From: Desmonostoc geniculatum HA4340-LM1
GTDB taxonomy: Bacteria; Cyanobacteriota; Cyanobacteriia; Cyanobacteriales; Nostocaceae
Reading direction: 5' to 3'
Length of the DNA: 55,553 bases
Assembly (NCBI GenBank): GCA_019359545.1
Contig: JAHHHB010000037.1
Span: forward strand, 1 to 55,553
Below the pieces are notes generated by a model. The model did not search any database, was not told the DNA's origin, and saw only the letters and a program-made list of their open reading frames with translations. How positions within the stretch are numbered: the first letter of the stretch is position 1; each line of letters starts with the position of its first letter. The translations under genes were made by a program, and so were the position numbers. Below, piece after piece: positions 55,458 to 55,553 of the stretch.

Positions 55458-55553
55458 CAAGTAGTAACTAAGTGAAATTATCCAGAAGCATAACAGGGTT
55501 TAAATTGATTCATTTCACTAATTAATTGATTGAATCCCAGCAATAAATTAGAA

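Overview
The window reads as chromosomal DNA of a filamentous, probably heterocyst-forming cyanobacterium of the Nostoc/Anabaena kind. The signs are many HIP1 octamers (GCGATCGC) on both strands, heptanucleotide short tandem repeats (TTAGGAG, ATTGGGC, CCCCAGT, GAATTCA types) in most intergenic gaps, several small inverted-repeat elements, a plant-type ferredoxin-thioredoxin reductase subunit (ftrV), a DevBCA exporter and an ethylene-receptor-like kinase. The species cannot be named from the sequence alone.

Bases 1-21,000 are a patchwork of mostly single housekeeping and stress genes. In order: the 5' end of a probable group II intron running off the left edge, ftrV, a YdcF-like membrane protein, a membrane protein of unknown function, an APH-like/P-loop kinase fusion, rplY and purA, a PAS histidine kinase, a small damaged locus next to a decayed CRISPR-like pair of repeats, an adenosine-deaminase-like gene, mutL, a small exported protein, dps, a GSP17M/ChaB fusion, a PadR regulator with a clear operator, a HAD phosphatase, an alpha/beta hydrolase and a NagB-like deaminase. 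The gaps hold at least eight small inverted-repeat (MITE-like) elements. Some are nested, and several have readable target-site duplications.

Bases 21,245-50,500 are the accessory core. A devB-devC-devA exporter operon (minus strand) lies back to back with a large plus-strand biosynthetic cluster. The cluster begins with a PUFA-synthase/HglE-like iterative polyketide synthase (KS-AT-ACP-ACP*-KR-DH, second ACP lacking its serine). It continues with a PfaB-like protein (cysteine-less KS plus AT), a PfaD-like enoyl reductase, a ferritin-like dimetal oxygenase or halogenase of AurF/CylC type, a [2Fe-2S] ferredoxin, a free ACP, a condensation-domain acyltransferase, and a TubC-type docking domain fused to about 580 residues that I cannot assign. 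After a terminator and a nested pair of mobile elements follow an SDR reductase, a GT-A glycosyltransferase-like protein, a SAM methyltransferase and a small SMR/EamA-type membrane protein.

My reading is inference. An iteratively built acyl chain is oxidised or halogenated on an ACP, esterified or amidated, perhaps glycosylated and methylated, flipped and exported, giving an envelope glycolipid or related lipid. There is no PfaC, no thioesterase and no phosphopantetheinyl transferase in the window, and the combination does not match the classical hgl or pfa loci as I know them.

Bases 50,900-55,553 hold a two-gene signalling operon (an ethylene-binding-domain histidine kinase and a receiver-PAS-histidine kinase) and an ArgJ-like gene that lacks the family's C-terminal part.
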